Origin: Callaeas wilsoni
Lineage: Eukaryota > Chordata > Aves > Passeriformes > Callaeidae
Length of the DNA stretch: 64,000 nucleotides
Direction: 5' to 3'
NCBI GenBank assembly: GCA_013398955.1
Contig: VWPU01003213.1
Location: 62,001-126,000 of the forward strand
The notes under the pieces: generated by a model
Told to the model about the DNA's origin: nothing
The model's input: the letters and a program-made list of their open reading frames with translations, nothing else
The model's database searches: none
In this document: positions 1-13,000 of the stretch, piece by piece
Numbering within the stretch: the stretch's first letter is position 1
Layout of the letters: the number at the start of each line of letters is the position of its first letter
Program-made: the position numbers and the translations under genes

Positions 1-1371
1 AACCAACAAACCAAACAAAACACATAATGAGCCCAAAGACAAAACTTGTCAAATGTATATCTGTAGGGAGAAAAAGACCCTCATCCACTGCATATTGTAT
101 TGTTGGCAGCATATCCCTACCTCCTAACAATTTAATGACCTCAAAAGAAAAACAATTCATTTAGCTTTCCTGTACTGCCATGTGTTAGTTAATGTACAGT
201 ATTGCTTTCAGAACAGACTCTTTATATTAGCTTATTGGTTTTCCCAGATTACAGCTAAAGGGATATATATGAGAGAAATAACCTTTCATGAAGCATTGTG
301 GCATTTTCAGTTAATATTAAGTTAAGAAGTTAAAAAGACATACACAAATTTAAAGATATTTTTCTATTTATGCAGAATTATTTTGATCCATTTTGAAGTT
401 GAAATACTTTTTAGTTTATCTCAGTCAGTTAATTCATGCCTATTATGCTAATTTTCCCTTCTGAGTACTTATTTACATTTGGACCACTAGGGCACATAAA
501 CCAGATTTGTGATTGTTTTCCTCTAAGAGATAGTTTATTACAGCTTTACTGCACATGTTTTCATACTGAATTGACTGTAAGAAATCAAAGAAATCTGAAG
601 AGTTTGATTTGTTCATAAGAAGTGAAGCGTTGTTGACTGATATCCTAAAAAATAATCTGCATTTTTGGGATATGTTTTGTAATCAACTCTGTGGAATAGA
701 GCAATGGTTTCAAGTGGTGACATGTAAGACATGTCTCATTAGGGTCATGAGATTGCCTAATATCAAGTATAACTCTTTTTTCTTTTTAAAGCACTGTAGA
801 CATGTTAAAGAATTAATTAATTTCCCCAGAACCTTGTAAGACTACTCTGTATTTCATTCCCCATTTTCCTGAAACAAAAGCTGCATCGCCAGTGTTGAAA
901 GGATTGATTTTCAATGTGAAAGACCTATCATGGAAATGTTCACCCCTTCTCAGCCATTTCTAAGAAAAAATGTGAAAAACCTCACACCGTTATCTAGTAA
1001 CAATATAAGAAGGTGAGCACTGTGTGAGACGAGTATGTAGACAGCTGAGTCCAAGACAAGTTCCTTACTTGCTTGCTCTGTTCTCTAACTGTGTTACCTG
1101 TGTGCTGGTCATAATGCAGATGGCCTTCTGGGCATGCTTTCTGACTGACAGACCTAACACCTCTCGTGACTGTCAATATGGATGCAATGTGTGAAGTACA
1201 AGATCAGAGAATGCATGTATTGTGTCTTCCCAAGAATGTTCTCCCAGCCTCCAAAAATTTGCAGCTTAAACAACTCCCAGGGTCACAAGTCAGTCTTCAT
1301 TTGCTAATAATGTCATATCTTTAAATTATGTTTTGTCTTTCACCTGAAAGGATCCTACTGTACCATGCTAA
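1..1371. other. Non-coding stretch, no gene seen
   Basis: This is AT-rich sequence starting with an A/C-rich run (units like AACCAAC and CAAA) of the kind common in bird DNA. Short open frames at 436-618 and 609-839 have no recognisable similarity and no promoter or splice context. I see no repeat family that I can name. Confidence 0.6.
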
Positions 1372-2147
1372 ATTAAAAATGCTGCCGCTGGCCAAAGCTG
1401 GGCCTGTCAGCAGCACTGGTAGCAGCTCTGTGGTAACACACACGAAAGGGTAAAAACTGCTGCACAGCAGCTGTGAGAGAGGACTGAGGCAGTGTGAGAG
1501 AAACAACCACACAGACACCAAGGTCAGTGAAGAAGGACAGGGAGGACTCCTTCATGTGCTGGAGGAGAAGTTCACTTGCAGCCCGTAGAGCAGATATTCT
1601 GCAGGCTGTGGACGGTCCCATGCCAGAGCAGATGGATGTGGCCTGAGGGATGATACAGACTTTGGAGAGGAGCCCATGCAGGAGCAGTTTTTCTGACAGG
1701 ACCTGTGACCCCAAGAGCAACCCACCTTGCAGCTGTCTGCTCCTGAAGGACTGTGGAAAGGACTCACACTGTAGCAGTTCCTCAGGAACTGCAGCCTGCA
1801 GGAATGACCCACGGTGGAGAAGTCAACAAAGGACTGTCTCCCATGGGAGGAATCTCATGCTGGAGCAGGAGGAGAGCATGGGGAAGAAAGAGCAGCAGAC
1901 ACAAAACATTATGAATTGATCACAACCTTTCTTCTCTACCCTTCTGCATCACTCAGAGGAACGAGGTAGCAGAAGAGCTAGGAGTGAAGTTCAGCCTGGG
2001 AAGAAGGGAGTAATTGACAAGCAAACTCCCTGTCCTTATCTTGACCTAGTGCTTTGGGAGCATTTCCTCCCCTTGTCCTGTTGGGTAGTGGAGTGATAGA
2101 TTGGCTTGATGAGCACCTGATTCCTACTGAAGGTTAATCGATCACAA
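1372..2147 (+). mobile_element. LTR-like avian dispersed repeat (ERV-type, solo)
   Basis: The block is G/A-rich and clearly unlike its AT-rich flanks. It is built from diverged internal units of roughly 40-60 bases, each combining a GACTGTG-type phrase, a CCCATGG or CCCACGG-type phrase and GGAGCAG. This is followed by a distinctive 3' part at about 1975-2147 (TTCAGCCTGGGAAGAAGGG, then CTGTCCTTATCTTGACC, then GGAGTGATAGATTGGCTT). I recall this arrangement from a dispersed bird repeat usually treated as an LTR of an endogenous retrovirus-like element. Compared with my memory of the family, a stretch appears to be missing between AAGAAGGG and CTGTCCTTATC. No gag or pol remnant and no second LTR copy lie nearby, so a solo element is likely. 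It has no coding capacity; open frames within it (1650-1919 on +, 1373-1720 on -) are by-products of the internal repeat. The LTR classification is recalled and not aligned; the dispersed-repeat call is firmer. Both boundaries are approximate. Confidence 0.55.
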
Positions 2148-4249
2148 GCGTCTTCTCTTTCTTCATTGTCTCCATGTTAAATAGCAGACGTTTTCTAGGT
2201 GGTGCTATAGAGGCAGGGAAAAAGAAGAAATTCAGAATAAATTGTTTGCAAAACCTTATGAATACAATATCTGCGTTGCTTGTATGAGACTTAGACTTCA
2301 TGGGGTTTTATAGAAACAGCAATGTAGTGGGGTGAGGCGGCAATTTTATCTGCAAACCCTTTGAGTTTGAAGATCCTTGGCTCTGGAGCAGGATGACAAA
2401 AACTACTATTTACAATTCCAGTAATCATGTATGAGAAATGAAGTGTCAGTGGACGTTTTTTCTTTAATGCTCGTTTGAAAAAAAAATGGCAGGATGGGGT
2501 TTCTGGCCGGAGTTTAATTCCCGACTTGTGTCTATCTGGAATGATGTGCAGAGCTCTTATGTGACTGTGGACCTCCTGCCTCTAGAAAATCACAAGTCAA
2601 ACATTGGATTCATGTTTTAAATGTATTAGAGATGGAAAGCACTGCATGAGACTTGTAGTGGGATGTAGGAGAAGTCTAAACTTTGTGCAGACCTGTCACT
2701 TGCCGCCTGGGAGAGAGCCCAACTGACCAAGACACACACGAGTAGTAATCAGTGTGTTTCTGCATCGCCCTAAATGTAAAGTATCATAGAATGAGAGAAC
2801 AACATGAAGTTTCTTTTCTAGCCTAAAAGTGAGTATCCACAGCTGAGAGACTTTCCTTTGAAGTTCTGGGCTTTGTCTTAGAAGGGTTAATCTATTCCAC
2901 AGACTAACACAGCCAGTAATTAGATGAAAGTAGAAGTCCAGTAACCATAATCATCTCTCTTTGAGCTTAAGGACAACCAAAAGAGGCTCCTTTGCACTTG
3001 TGCTCCAGCTGAGACCCTCAGTCTGATCTTTGGGGTTTGCCACATTTGCCATGGGTACCCCAGTGTGTTTCCTGTATCCAGCCCTGATTTGCAGACTGTC
3101 ATATGTGAAAGCTCACAAGTGAGTGAATCCAGATAAGTCCTATAAGTATCCCTAGCATCACAGCAGGCTTTATGCAAGAGGTGCATGGATGAGATAAACC
3201 CTACACAAACTATTTGAAGATGCTTTGCAGAACATTATCATATTGTAGAAGTGATCCAGCAATGACACTAGAAATTATTACACATCACAGTTGTTCTACT
3301 CCTTTGTTGAAAGTTCTTTTGGGGAGATATTAGGAAGATGGTCTTACCTAGAAGAAGTACGGCCTGAAATCTTACAGCAACCAAAAATTTATTTTCTACA
3401 TGGCTGCAATCTTTACTGAGGAAAGCAGCTTAAATCAGTATCTTTTCCTGTAAGTCATGATCAAGCCATACTTTTACTCTGTGTAGAGGCAATCTGTCAG
3501 AAAAAAATATGTGAATAACATATATGAACTTTATTTTCCAAACATTCCTCATATTCTTTAAATGTTCAAATCTAAAATAAAAACCATGGCACCGCTTTTC
3601 AGTTTGCTACTTCAAGGAACAGCTCTAATTGCAGTGACAAAATACCACATCAGAAAGCATAAGATTTGTTAAGGAAAAAACATAAATTCTCATTTTATTG
3701 TCTCTTTTGATAGCAAATCTAATAGAAGTCCTGGAGAAATTCTTAAAGCACCTAAATTTTATGTGTGCTCCAATAGCTTTTCTCTTCCCCCAGGGAGAAA
3801 AAACTACCTGAGTAAGAGATAGTTGTGGGTCTTGAGACTTATTGTTAGTTCAAATATAAATCACCTTTTTTTATATGAGATGAGAAATCAAGTTCTAGTC
3901 ATTTTTATACGTGAAGTTTTGAATTTGATAAGTGCACAAACCAGAGTCCAAGGGTATTTTATAAACTCTTACTTTAATAAGTTGAATAAATTGCTTTATA
4001 CTTTTAAACCAGTAGAGAATTTTGATGTATCGAATATGTACTCTATCCTTCTTTTTCACCTCATCATTGCTTTCCTTCTTGAGTATTATGGTTTCTGTTA
4101 TCTTTAGCACACCAGTATTTGCTGGTGTACTCAAATTAACAGTAGTTTGGTAAATGTATATTCTTCAATAAACAAGCTTAATCACCTCACATGTTTATTT
4201 TTACCTGCAGCTCACAAAATACCTATGACAGGTTTATCTGTACATAGTT
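2148..4249. other. Non-coding stretch, no gene seen
   Basis: About 2.1 kb of AT-rich sequence without a recognisable gene. Frames at 2920-3186 (-), 3823-4107 (+) and 3895-4134 (-) have no family resemblance and overlap each other on opposite strands. A small perfect-stem hairpin at 4106-4131 is listed separately. Confidence 0.6.
4106..4131. repeat. Short inverted repeat (hairpin)
   Basis: ACACCAG (4109-4115) and CTGGTGT (4122-4128) are perfect reverse complements around a six-base loop, TATTTG. One mismatch outward, AG and CT extend the pairing. The stem is far shorter than a microRNA precursor, so I treat it as a local palindrome without assigned function. Confidence 0.7.
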
Positions 4250-4890
4250 TTGCTGGAAAGTCGAGCATGAGCCAGCAGTGCCCTGGCAGCCAGGACGGCC
4301 AACCCCATCCTGGGGGCCACCAGGCACGGTATCGCCAGCCGGGCAAGGGAGGGGATTGTCCTGCTCTTTGCATTGGTGTGGCCTCACTTTGAGTGCTGGG
4401 GCAGTTTTGGGTGCCACAATATAAAAAAAAGACATAAAGCTATTAGACAGTGTCCAAAAGAGGGACACAAAGATGGTGACGAGTCTAGAAAGGAGCCCTT
4501 ATGAGGAGTGTTTGAGGTCCCTTGGTCTGTTCAGCCTGGAGGAGACTGAGGGGAGACCTCATTGCAGTTACAACTTCCTCATGAGGGGAAGAGGAGGAGT
4601 AGACACTAATCCTTTCTCTCTGCTGACAGTGACAGGACTCAAGGGAATGGCATGAAGCTGTGTCAGGGGAGATTTAGGTTGGATATGAAGAAAATATTCT
4701 TCCCCAGAGGATGTTTAGGCACTGGAACAGGCTCCCCAGGGAAGTGGTCACAGCACCAATCCTGACAGAGTTCAAGGAGTGTTTGGACAATGCTCTTAGG
4801 CACATGGTGTGACTCTTGGAGATGTCCTGTGCAGAGCTCAATTATCTTTGTAATTCCCTTCCCACTCAGAATATTCTATGATTCTATGAT
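4250..4890 (+). mobile_element. CR1 LINE, 5'-truncated 3' fragment
   Basis: This is the 3' end of a CR1 non-LTR retrotransposon on the plus strand. Family hallmarks in order are GGGACACAAAGATGGTGA near 4463, TTCAGCCTGGAGGAGACTGA near 4530, TTTAGGTTGGATATGAAG near 4674, CACTGGAACAGGCTCCCCAGG near 4721, and the terminal ATTCTATGATTCTATGAT ending at 4890. CR1 elements normally integrate as 5'-truncated copies, and this copy retains about 640 bases of the element's several kilobases. The reading frame is broken by stops and it cannot make protein. Its moderate divergence from the consensus I remember suggests a fixed, inactive copy. The 5' boundary is uncertain by some tens of bases. The CR1 assignment itself is secure. 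Confidence 0.92.
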
Positions 4891-7800
4891 TATGCTCCCT
4901 TAAAAGTCAGGGAACATGCTGTCACTTAGTAATACAGATGATGCCAAAATGGAGAGGAATCCTTGTCTTCTGTTTGGTTTTGGTTGTTTGGAGTTGGTTT
5001 TTTTTTGGTTTTTTTTAATATTTCCACCTCATTTCAGGAACAGAGGGAAATATTCTTCACTTTCTGTTTCCTGGATCCTGAATCTGGATATATTTGATTT
5101 CAGTCAAGGTACTGGATATTATCATGGCTATGGAAAGACATAGACAGCAGAATGGCCAAAGAGAAAAAACTGTGGGAAGTTCTCCTTGTCAGGATCCTTT
5201 GTGTTTAATTTCTGGAAGCAGCTGGATTGACTTGAAAGTCAGCCACAGCCATGGCTGACACTTGAATACAGCCCTTTGTGTTTGTCTGTGCTTCCAAGGT
5301 GTAATCTGACATTCCTGTATGGGGATGTACAGGTGGAGGTGGGATAAACATTCAGAAAATGTGCAGCTCTACATCCCTCTTCAACCAGTCTTCCTCTATT
5401 TCTTTTGAAGGATGAAAAGCAAGTGAAAATAAAATAAAATAAAATATTTTTGTCTCAGAAGACTAAATTTTCTGGCATTCCCAAGGCAAGATAAAGTGGC
5501 TACCTAAGTGGGTTCTACTTCCCCCGCGCAGCCAGGGACTTCACCCCTGACCTGCAAAGACCACAGAAGCAAAAGTATAATTATACTTCCATGCTATTTC
5601 AGCCACAGACTCTTTCGGAGGCTGTCACTTGTGTAGACATGTGTTTATTTTGACATTATATTTTTGTGATCTTGTCTCCTGTGTAGTTGGAAAGAGGAAA
5701 AAAAGTTAAAAAAATAGATGTTTCAGTTCAGTTTATTCAACTGCCACAACAAAGTGTCTTGAAAAGCTTATCATGGCTCTAAGGTTTCCTATGAATCCTG
5801 TGTTGTCAGTAACCTTGCTTCTACACTTTGAGATATGGAATAATATACATGAATTGTGAACTTAAGGTGTTGTAAAAAAGTGATAAACAGTTTAAATGAA
5901 GGGAATAAAGATAGCACACAGATTCCGCTCTTTTCAAATGTGGAAAATATTGCAGCCCAAACTAGATCTGTCGGTCAGTGGCTCTAAGTCACTTGGTAAA
6001 TCTGCAGCCAAAATATACCTGCAACTGGACCACTTTTGCTGTGACCCTGTCAAATCTTATTATTTATAAATTTAGATGTTCAGAATGTACAGGTGCACAT
6101 TGGGCTTTGGGTTTCTCTTCTACAATTAAAGACATAAATAAGTAAAAGGCTTACAAAAGTTCTTTAGAATCTACTACATTTCTATGTATTTTTCATTTTC
6201 AGGTCATTGCAAGATGTAATGAACACCAATTATCTTTAGCAGTTCTGGAACAACAAGGCAGTCTGACATCAGCTGCTGTAATACCTGACTGGAGATAGAT
6301 GATAACAATCTCTCTCCAAATAATGAAACCAACTAATATCAAGACAAATTTTAATTTTTTCTGACTTATTTATTTTCTTTAGAAAGCAGACTCTTACAGG
6401 AAAAGGTTTTGCAAACTTCTTTTCAATCCTTGCTACAAAAGATTCCAGACAGTTCTCCATTCGAAGCCAGATACCCACCTAATCACAAACTGAAAAACAC
6501 TGAATAGATTCAGCAGGCTGAGCTGGCTTTTTGCCATTTCAATAAAAAAATCTCTTTCGTGGAAAAAAATCTCTTCCAATAGGATTTTTATTAAGGTCTT
6601 CCAGAACTGGAGAGCACAGTTCACTCTAAAACTGGGGTATGATTTGTAAACACTATCTGCTCCAAACTGTGCAGATGATGTGTGTGTGGTAGGAGCCCAT
6701 GGTTGGTGGGAATTGCTTCCTAGGTGAGGAAACAGCTGCCAAGCAGTTTAGCAGATAGAACATTTTAGAAAGTGACTGAATTTAGAGATTTTAAACTGCA
6801 CAAAAACAGCTGAAACACAGGTGAGTTGATTGGCTGAAAGCCATTGTTATTATTTGGCTGTACTACAGCTGTTACGGTATGGAAAACAATTTTGGCAGCT
6901 CCAAATTAGTTCCTAACAGAAAACATCAGATTACAGGAACTACTCATAGTGTTGCTCCGTTGACATCATGCTACTTCTTGGCAGTCACTTCCGAGAGATG
7001 AAAGATGGAAGAGAGAAGGTAAATTCAATATGTTGTCTTTATTTTTATTTATTTATTTTTAATCAAAAGGTGCTTAATCTTCCTGGTCAGTGCTGGGGAA
7101 AGCTGAAATGGGCATCTGGGAAATTCTGGTGATCTGACATATTTTTTAAGGTTACCTCTGAACAGACAATTGACTGAGTTTTTATACTGTCCTCATAGCC
7201 ATCCTTTCATATACCTCTTATGCCTGCCAAATTAATGAGTATTCTAATTTTTTATTCCTATCTAATCTCTGCTGCAAGTCTTCCTTGTTAACATGCAAAA
7301 TGACTAATTTTCAGTGGTACCTTAGTATACAAAGATTGTAATGACACATATTTTAACTTATAAATTTATGCTGTAATTTCAAAATCATTGCTTTGCTTGC
7401 TATTCTTTCATAGCTCTTGTATTATTTGTGCTATTATTGTGAAAGACTGACAATTTTCTGCTGAACATAATTATTAGTTAATGTTCATACACTATATAAG
7501 TGAAAACATTTAGTCCTACAGATTCTTATATAAACAAAGTGTTTTCATTTCTTCAGTAAGTTTTTAAGTTTTAAAATGGGACTTTTATTACATATGTGTG
7601 ATTCAGTTAGAGACTCATTCTGGTAAGATGGAAGCTGATGGTGGCAAAGGGTAAAGAGTTAAAGTATCCCCAGAAATCAAAGAAAGAAAATCCCAAAGTC
7701 TTCAGCTTTGAAGCAAATTGGAAAGCATAGCACACACTACCTCACGATGCTCAAGCAGATTGGATGCACCTGTGACTGATACTAAGAAAGATGTGTTTCT

Positions 7801-9065
7801 CTATTGACTAATGCTCTGCACCATGCCTATTGAGAACTGCACCCTCAAACCCACACTATTCCTCTCAAACCTGGGACATCAAACTCATTTGAGAGTGAGA
7901 GAGATTAATTCCATTTTTATATTAGGCACATGGACTTTGAAACAGATATGCTTTATATGCTATTTGTATTGATGTTAAAGTTAGGATAAAATATTTTATT
8001 TGTGGCTACTATTATGTTATTTTTAACATATATTTGCTTAATACAATGTTGTTACTCTTAGTAAAAAACAACTAGGAAAAGAGTTCCTCTGGATGACAAC
8101 CGCATCTCTGGCCTTTTTATTTTCTTCCCTCATTTTCCATTTTCCAATTTCTCTACTTCTTTTTTTGATTTATATATCTCTCTTTCATTTCTTTGGCATT
8201 TCCCAAAAAAAATTCATCATCTCCTACTTCCTGATCACTTACCTAACCATGAAAGCCTTGTTTATATTGTCAGTGTAAACATAGTAGAGGGTTCATTTTG
8301 TCTAACTTCACAAAAGTTGGTATACAGAAATTTATAAGAGTAAGATTGTCCCTTTCTGCTCAGAAAAATCCCATTATAATTAATGGACAGAATCAGGTAC
8401 TTTTAGGAAATTACAGGTACAGTTCAGTTGCCTGAACATAGGTGCCTGTTGCCAGACTGATAGAAATACTGAGACCTGCATCCCTCTGTAGGCACAACAT
8501 AGAGCACGAAAACCTATGCCTAGGCATCTGAATTAGCCCAATTCAGTTCATCCTACAGTAAAAATCTGGAATAAGACAGGTACATTGTGCCCCAGGCGTC
8601 CAACACAAATATCTGTGCCTGAGTTAGTTGCCCAGGATACTTTTACAGTCCATTGAAACCTAAGTCAATCCATTCAGAGCTCTATGGGGAGCTAGCCAGC
8701 TCACCTTCAAGTAGGTGTGTATGCTTGGACAGCCAAACCACTCCAGAAACTCTTTGGGATGAATTAACTAGATTGAAGAGAACTATAATCTGACTTCACT
8801 TAGCTAAATTTAGGCATTTGAAATTGCTCATTTGCAGTACAGAGGACTTGTACAGCATCACACTTAACTGAATCCCATCCTTGATTTTGATTTCAGCCAG
8901 GTGAGATAAATCACACTCTACTCCATTGCGAGCAGCAATGAAGTCCAGGGAGATGCATAAAAGGCAAGAATATTCGCATCTTTCAGAACAATGTATTCAG
9001 TCTTCTCCAGACCAGGAAGACAACATTGCATTGATAAAATTTGACTCAATAAAGGAATTTGTCTT
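4891..9065. other. Non-coding stretch, no gene seen
   Basis: About 4.2 kb of AT-rich DNA. It contains a small (AAAAT)4 repeat at 5426-5445 and T/A homopolymer runs near 4995-5020 and 7037-7063. Sequence at about 8400-8830 repeats short phrases such as GGTGCCTG, GGCATCTGAATT and GGCATTTGAAATT, which could be a very old transposon but cannot be assigned. No exon, RNA gene or convincing promoter is visible. Confidence 0.55.
5426..5445 (+). repeat. (AAAAT)4 microsatellite
   Basis: Four perfect AAAAT units are followed by ATTTTTG. This is a simple sequence repeat, common in AT-rich vertebrate DNA, possibly polymorphic in length. No mobile element body is recognisable directly upstream. Confidence 0.9.
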
Positions 9066-9150
9066 CAAAATCATAGAATCGTAGGAAGGTTGGGGTTGGA
9101 AGGGATCTTAAAGATCATCTAGTTCCAAACCCCCTCCACCAAAAGCAGGG
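9066..9150 (-). mobile_element. CR1 LINE 3' terminus, very short
   Basis: Read on the plus strand, the segment begins with ATCATAGAATCGTAGGAAGG and continues through GGAAGGGATCTTAAAGATCATCTAGTTCC. This is the reverse complement of the conserved CR1 3' untranslated end. Only about 85 bases of the element survive, so it is an extremely 5'-truncated insertion on the minus strand. It lies about 160 bases from an older CR1-like relic in the same orientation but looks younger and is probably a separate insertion. Confidence 0.82.
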
Positions 9151-9309
9151 AGGTTGTGCTGTTTCTTTTGAAACGACAACAGGTTTGACAGTATTGTGAG
9201 CCAGCCAATGCATCATACACAAGGGCTTCAAAGGTCTAGGTGTGCCTAACAAGAGGGAGCCTTGTCAACAGCTAGCACTGTGCTCCCATTTTATGATTGT
9301 CTAGGTAAG

Positions 9310-10005
9310 TCTGAAGAAGGTGTTGAATCAGTGAAATTTAGAGATGGGAATAAGTTCAAGGGGTTATCTAGTTCACCTTAAAGTAGATCAAGTTTTCCTT
9401 GGACATTCTTAATTTGTGTTTTTCTAGCTTGACTTAAAAACCTCTAAAGGGAGGAATTACTGAAACTTCATGGGCAGCCTTCTCTAGGACTTTGTCACAA
9501 TAACAAGCTTTTTCCTAATATCTAGACTGATTTTTTTTTTAAATTAAGCCTTTTTGCTCTACTTTTTTCCCACAATAAGGCAGAAAGTATCTTTATAACC
9601 ATCTTTTATGTGGTAGAGTATGGCTGTCATGTTCTGCCTCAGTCTCTTTTTTTTTTCTAGACTAAATTAATTCTCTCAACCTTTTCTCACAGGTCATGTC
9701 TTCTAAACCTTATCTCATTTTTCATGCTGTCCTCTGGGTTTCTCCCATTTATCTTTCTTAAAGTGTGATGTTCAAAAGCGGACACAGAACTCCAGCCTCA
9801 CCAGGGTAGGCTGGACAGAATTGTGTTCTGTATTTTATGTGTGACAATCCTGCTAATCCCCCACAAAATAAGAATACTTGGGGTAAGAAAATTGTGTTAT
9901 CAATTTACATTTAATTTTCAACTCACTATGAACCCCACATTTCTGTCCTACTTCTGCATGGGCAGTCATTCCTCACTTTATAAGTGCTCATAAAATTTTA
10001 GATTA
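9310..10005 (-). mobile_element. Old, diverged CR1-like LINE relic
   Basis: On the plus strand the order of weak landmarks matches the reverse complement of CR1-type 3' sequence: GATGGGAATAAGTTCAAGGGG near 9342, GGGCAGCCTTCTCTAGGACTT near 9472, TTTTTCCTAATATCTAGACTG near 9509, TGTCCTCTGGGTTTCTCCC near 9728, CACAGAACTCCAGCCTCACCAGGG near 9783, and TTTTCAACTCACTATGAACCCC near 9914. Similarity is patchy, as expected for an ancient copy, with added T-rich runs at 9530-9540 and 9649-9656. No open frame of the element survives. The broad CR1/L3-type assignment is recognition by eye; the subfamily is unknown and both ends are approximate. Confidence 0.6.
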
Positions 10006-13000
10006 AAAAGAAAAAAGTGCTTCCAAATCTCCAGACTTCAACTGATTTCAGAAATGAGTGGGCAGACATCCCCACAGGGTGCAAAATTTGCAAGTTTTCA
10101 TTAAAAAAAAAGTTTTTCACTTTTCAGTAAGACGAAGAAGGGACCAAAGATCAAAAGACAAATTCCACTTACTATAACCTATTTTTCATCATGTAAAATT
10201 TTCCAGCATGCTAAACTACTTTCAGACTTATAATTAGCTCTGGAAAGAAAAGATGGGACAGAATGGGATCATTTGACCACCTTAGGGACAACAAGTTTAA
10301 AGAATTGCTGTGGAGCATCCTTTAAGAGACTAAAAATGGTGTCTTCCACTTCATACTGTTTTTCATTTTTTGGATATGGATCAAAATAGCAGCATGCTAT
10401 TCCAGAGCTCATCTGGACAGGCAACTGGAGGATAAGAGCATGGGCTGATAACAGAGGCAATGAGCATAATCATAAAAAAGTAAGCAAAAAGAACAACAAT
10501 AGGAGGTAGTAATGGGAAAGACAATATTCCAGATCATCCCATTTCATTTAAAAAAAAAAAAATCACTGAGGTCTGAATATGGAGTGAAATTTCCAGACTT
10601 GCCCTTATTTTTCAGAATTCTGCACGTCTAACTATTAAAGAACCCGCTTAAAGTTCATTAGATATCCTGTGTGCACCAAAGTCAATGACTTTTTCTCCCA
10701 TTTTTTCTCTCTCCTATCTTCTCCCTCTCAGCATCCTTCCTGCTTCCAACAGTCTTCTTCTCAGAATGAAAGGACTGAGTCTATCTGAAAAGTCAGATAG
10801 CTTCTGGAAAAAAAATAAAAACCGGTGAAAAGGAAGGTGGGGTGGAGCTGAGGTAATTATTTTCCCACACTTACACCCCACCCTTAATGTACAGCATGTG
10901 GTCAATAAGTGGATGTTCGGGCTTTGATTTTGAAGCCCCTATCCTCTGAGACATGTAGATCAACTTAAATCAACAAAAGATTTCTTTGAAAGAGCAGAAT
11001 TCTTCTGTCCCAGGATGAAGGAATGAAAAGTCAGGCAGGGACTTCTAAGAAGGAGTGATCTTGTACTGGCATCTGACAGTTACATTGTGGCTCATTTTTC
11101 CAACAGTTGAACACTATGAATTTCTCTCAAGTTGTGGATTTAGCTTGCTTATTTTAAATGCAGAGGACAAAGTTGAAGTGCAGGAGCAAGGACCTTTCCA
11201 GGCTTGACTGGTGCAGAATTGGGAAGAGCGGTGGGAAGCGCAACACAGATCAGTTGTCTCTGAGTTACTCCTCTGTGTTTTTAACCAGAAGGACCAGTCT
11301 CATGCCAGTGCTCCGAAGCTACTTCCACTGCCAGAATTAGCAGGTAGGCTGCCTCTTCTCCTGAATAGTCTGCAACACTAGCAGCTATTAAAAGAAATAT
11401 GGAAATTAGCAGTTAAAGTCAATGAAGTTGATAGCTCCTACTTACCAAGTTGGTGCCTCAGTGATCAGCTCTAACGAGGAAAAGCTGTACTCAACTCCTT
11501 ATCAACAGCTTCAGACTTGGCAGAGCTGGATTTTGAAGTGAAACCAAAAATCATGAGAAAAGTGACACATAGTTTAGTGTGACTTTACTTGTACTTTAAC
11601 CTGAATAGGGCTGAAAATAAGTTGATGATTCAGTCATATTGTGGTCCTCTTCTTTTCCAAAGATGCTTTTTCGGTATAAAACACTGACAGGCTAGAGCCT
11701 AATACCAAGCTGCATTTAAAAATTGTTTCCTTGTATGTGTGTTTGTGCATGAGGGTTCGCATGAATTTATTGTCATTCCATCATTCACAGTGACAGGCAT
11801 TGTAACTTGCTGTCACGCCATGGCACCTTACAATGATGTGAACTTTAATTTTTTATTAAGATAGTGAGTTACAGTCAGTTAAAGATAAATGCCTTAGCTT
11901 AGTCAGAAATGGAATAAAGGCTGGGACGCCTGCAGTACTAACAGGTTAGCAGGGTTGATAACAGCCTTTTGGGGTAATTCTCCATTGTCACTGACACAGT
12001 TTCACTGGTGGAAGTGCTCTTGCCCTCCTGTTACTTTATCTAAAGCTAAGTGATATTAAGGATATTAAGAATCAAGAAAAAAAATGTTCATTATAAAGCA
12101 GAAATTCAACCCAAATTAATACAGATGTTTCAAATTTAGATATCTAGGTCCGTTCTAGTCATATGCATCTGTCTTTTATAATGTCTTTCTGAATTACGAT
12201 TGAAGAATAATGCATTATAATTACAAAGATGCATAATAATTTTAGTGTAGAATGAATTCAGTGCATTGCACACTGGAAATGCTTATTTTTCTCTGTTCAG
12301 TATAAAAGGGAACCTATGTTGCACCAATTCAGGCTTAAATGTCTAACTTTTGGAAAGCTAAGTAGACGAGTGCATTTTCATATATCTTAATAGAAGAATG
12401 CTCATTTTTTTACCATTATTTTTCTCCACGCCTCGAGCTCTTGGATTCATAGTCCTTTACATTTAACTGTTACTAAGCAGATGATCTAGGGTGGAAAACA
12501 GATCCTTAGACCCCAAACACACTCTAAAGTAAAATGTTTTTGTACACAAGATATTTATTCACTCAATTTTTATTGCAACTCAACTTATTTTTTTTTTACC
12601 CTGTTTAAAAGCATCTTGGTTTCTCTAAATCCATTGTTCTTTACATTAGAAATACATTAGAAGGAGAGTATGTAGCTATTTCTTTACAAATGGTCCTCAT
12701 AAAAAATTCTAAAAAACCCACGTTCCTAACTGAAATGCAAACTCAGCATTACTTAGGACAACAGCAACAGCAGTAAATGCAAGCATGTGAAGCAGAGGAG
12801 GAAAAAAAAGGAAAAAAAAAAAGAAAAAACCAAACCAACCGAAAAACCAACTCCCTTTGCTATAAATCAACCTCAGATTCAATATGAATCATCAAATTTA
12901 ATATTGCCATGATCAGTATTCATGGAAAATAAATGATGCCAAATATGCTTTAAGAAAAAAGAAATCTGTTTAAATGGTATTAATGGTAAGGCATACTACA

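Noticed and set aside
1373..1720. 115-codon minus-strand frame in the LTR-like repeat
   Set aside because: The frame is a by-product of the internal repeat units of a non-coding element.
4106..4131. Hairpin as a microRNA precursor
   Set aside because: The stem is only about 7-9 base pairs, far below the roughly 25-30 pairs a precursor needs.
8400..8830. Possible very old transposon with repeated GGCATCTGAATT-like phrases
   Set aside because: Similarity is too weak and scattered to name a family or set limits.
12301..12309. TATAAAAGG as a core promoter
   Set aside because: A single TATA-like match in AT-rich DNA without initiator, CpG context or downstream exon is expected by chance.
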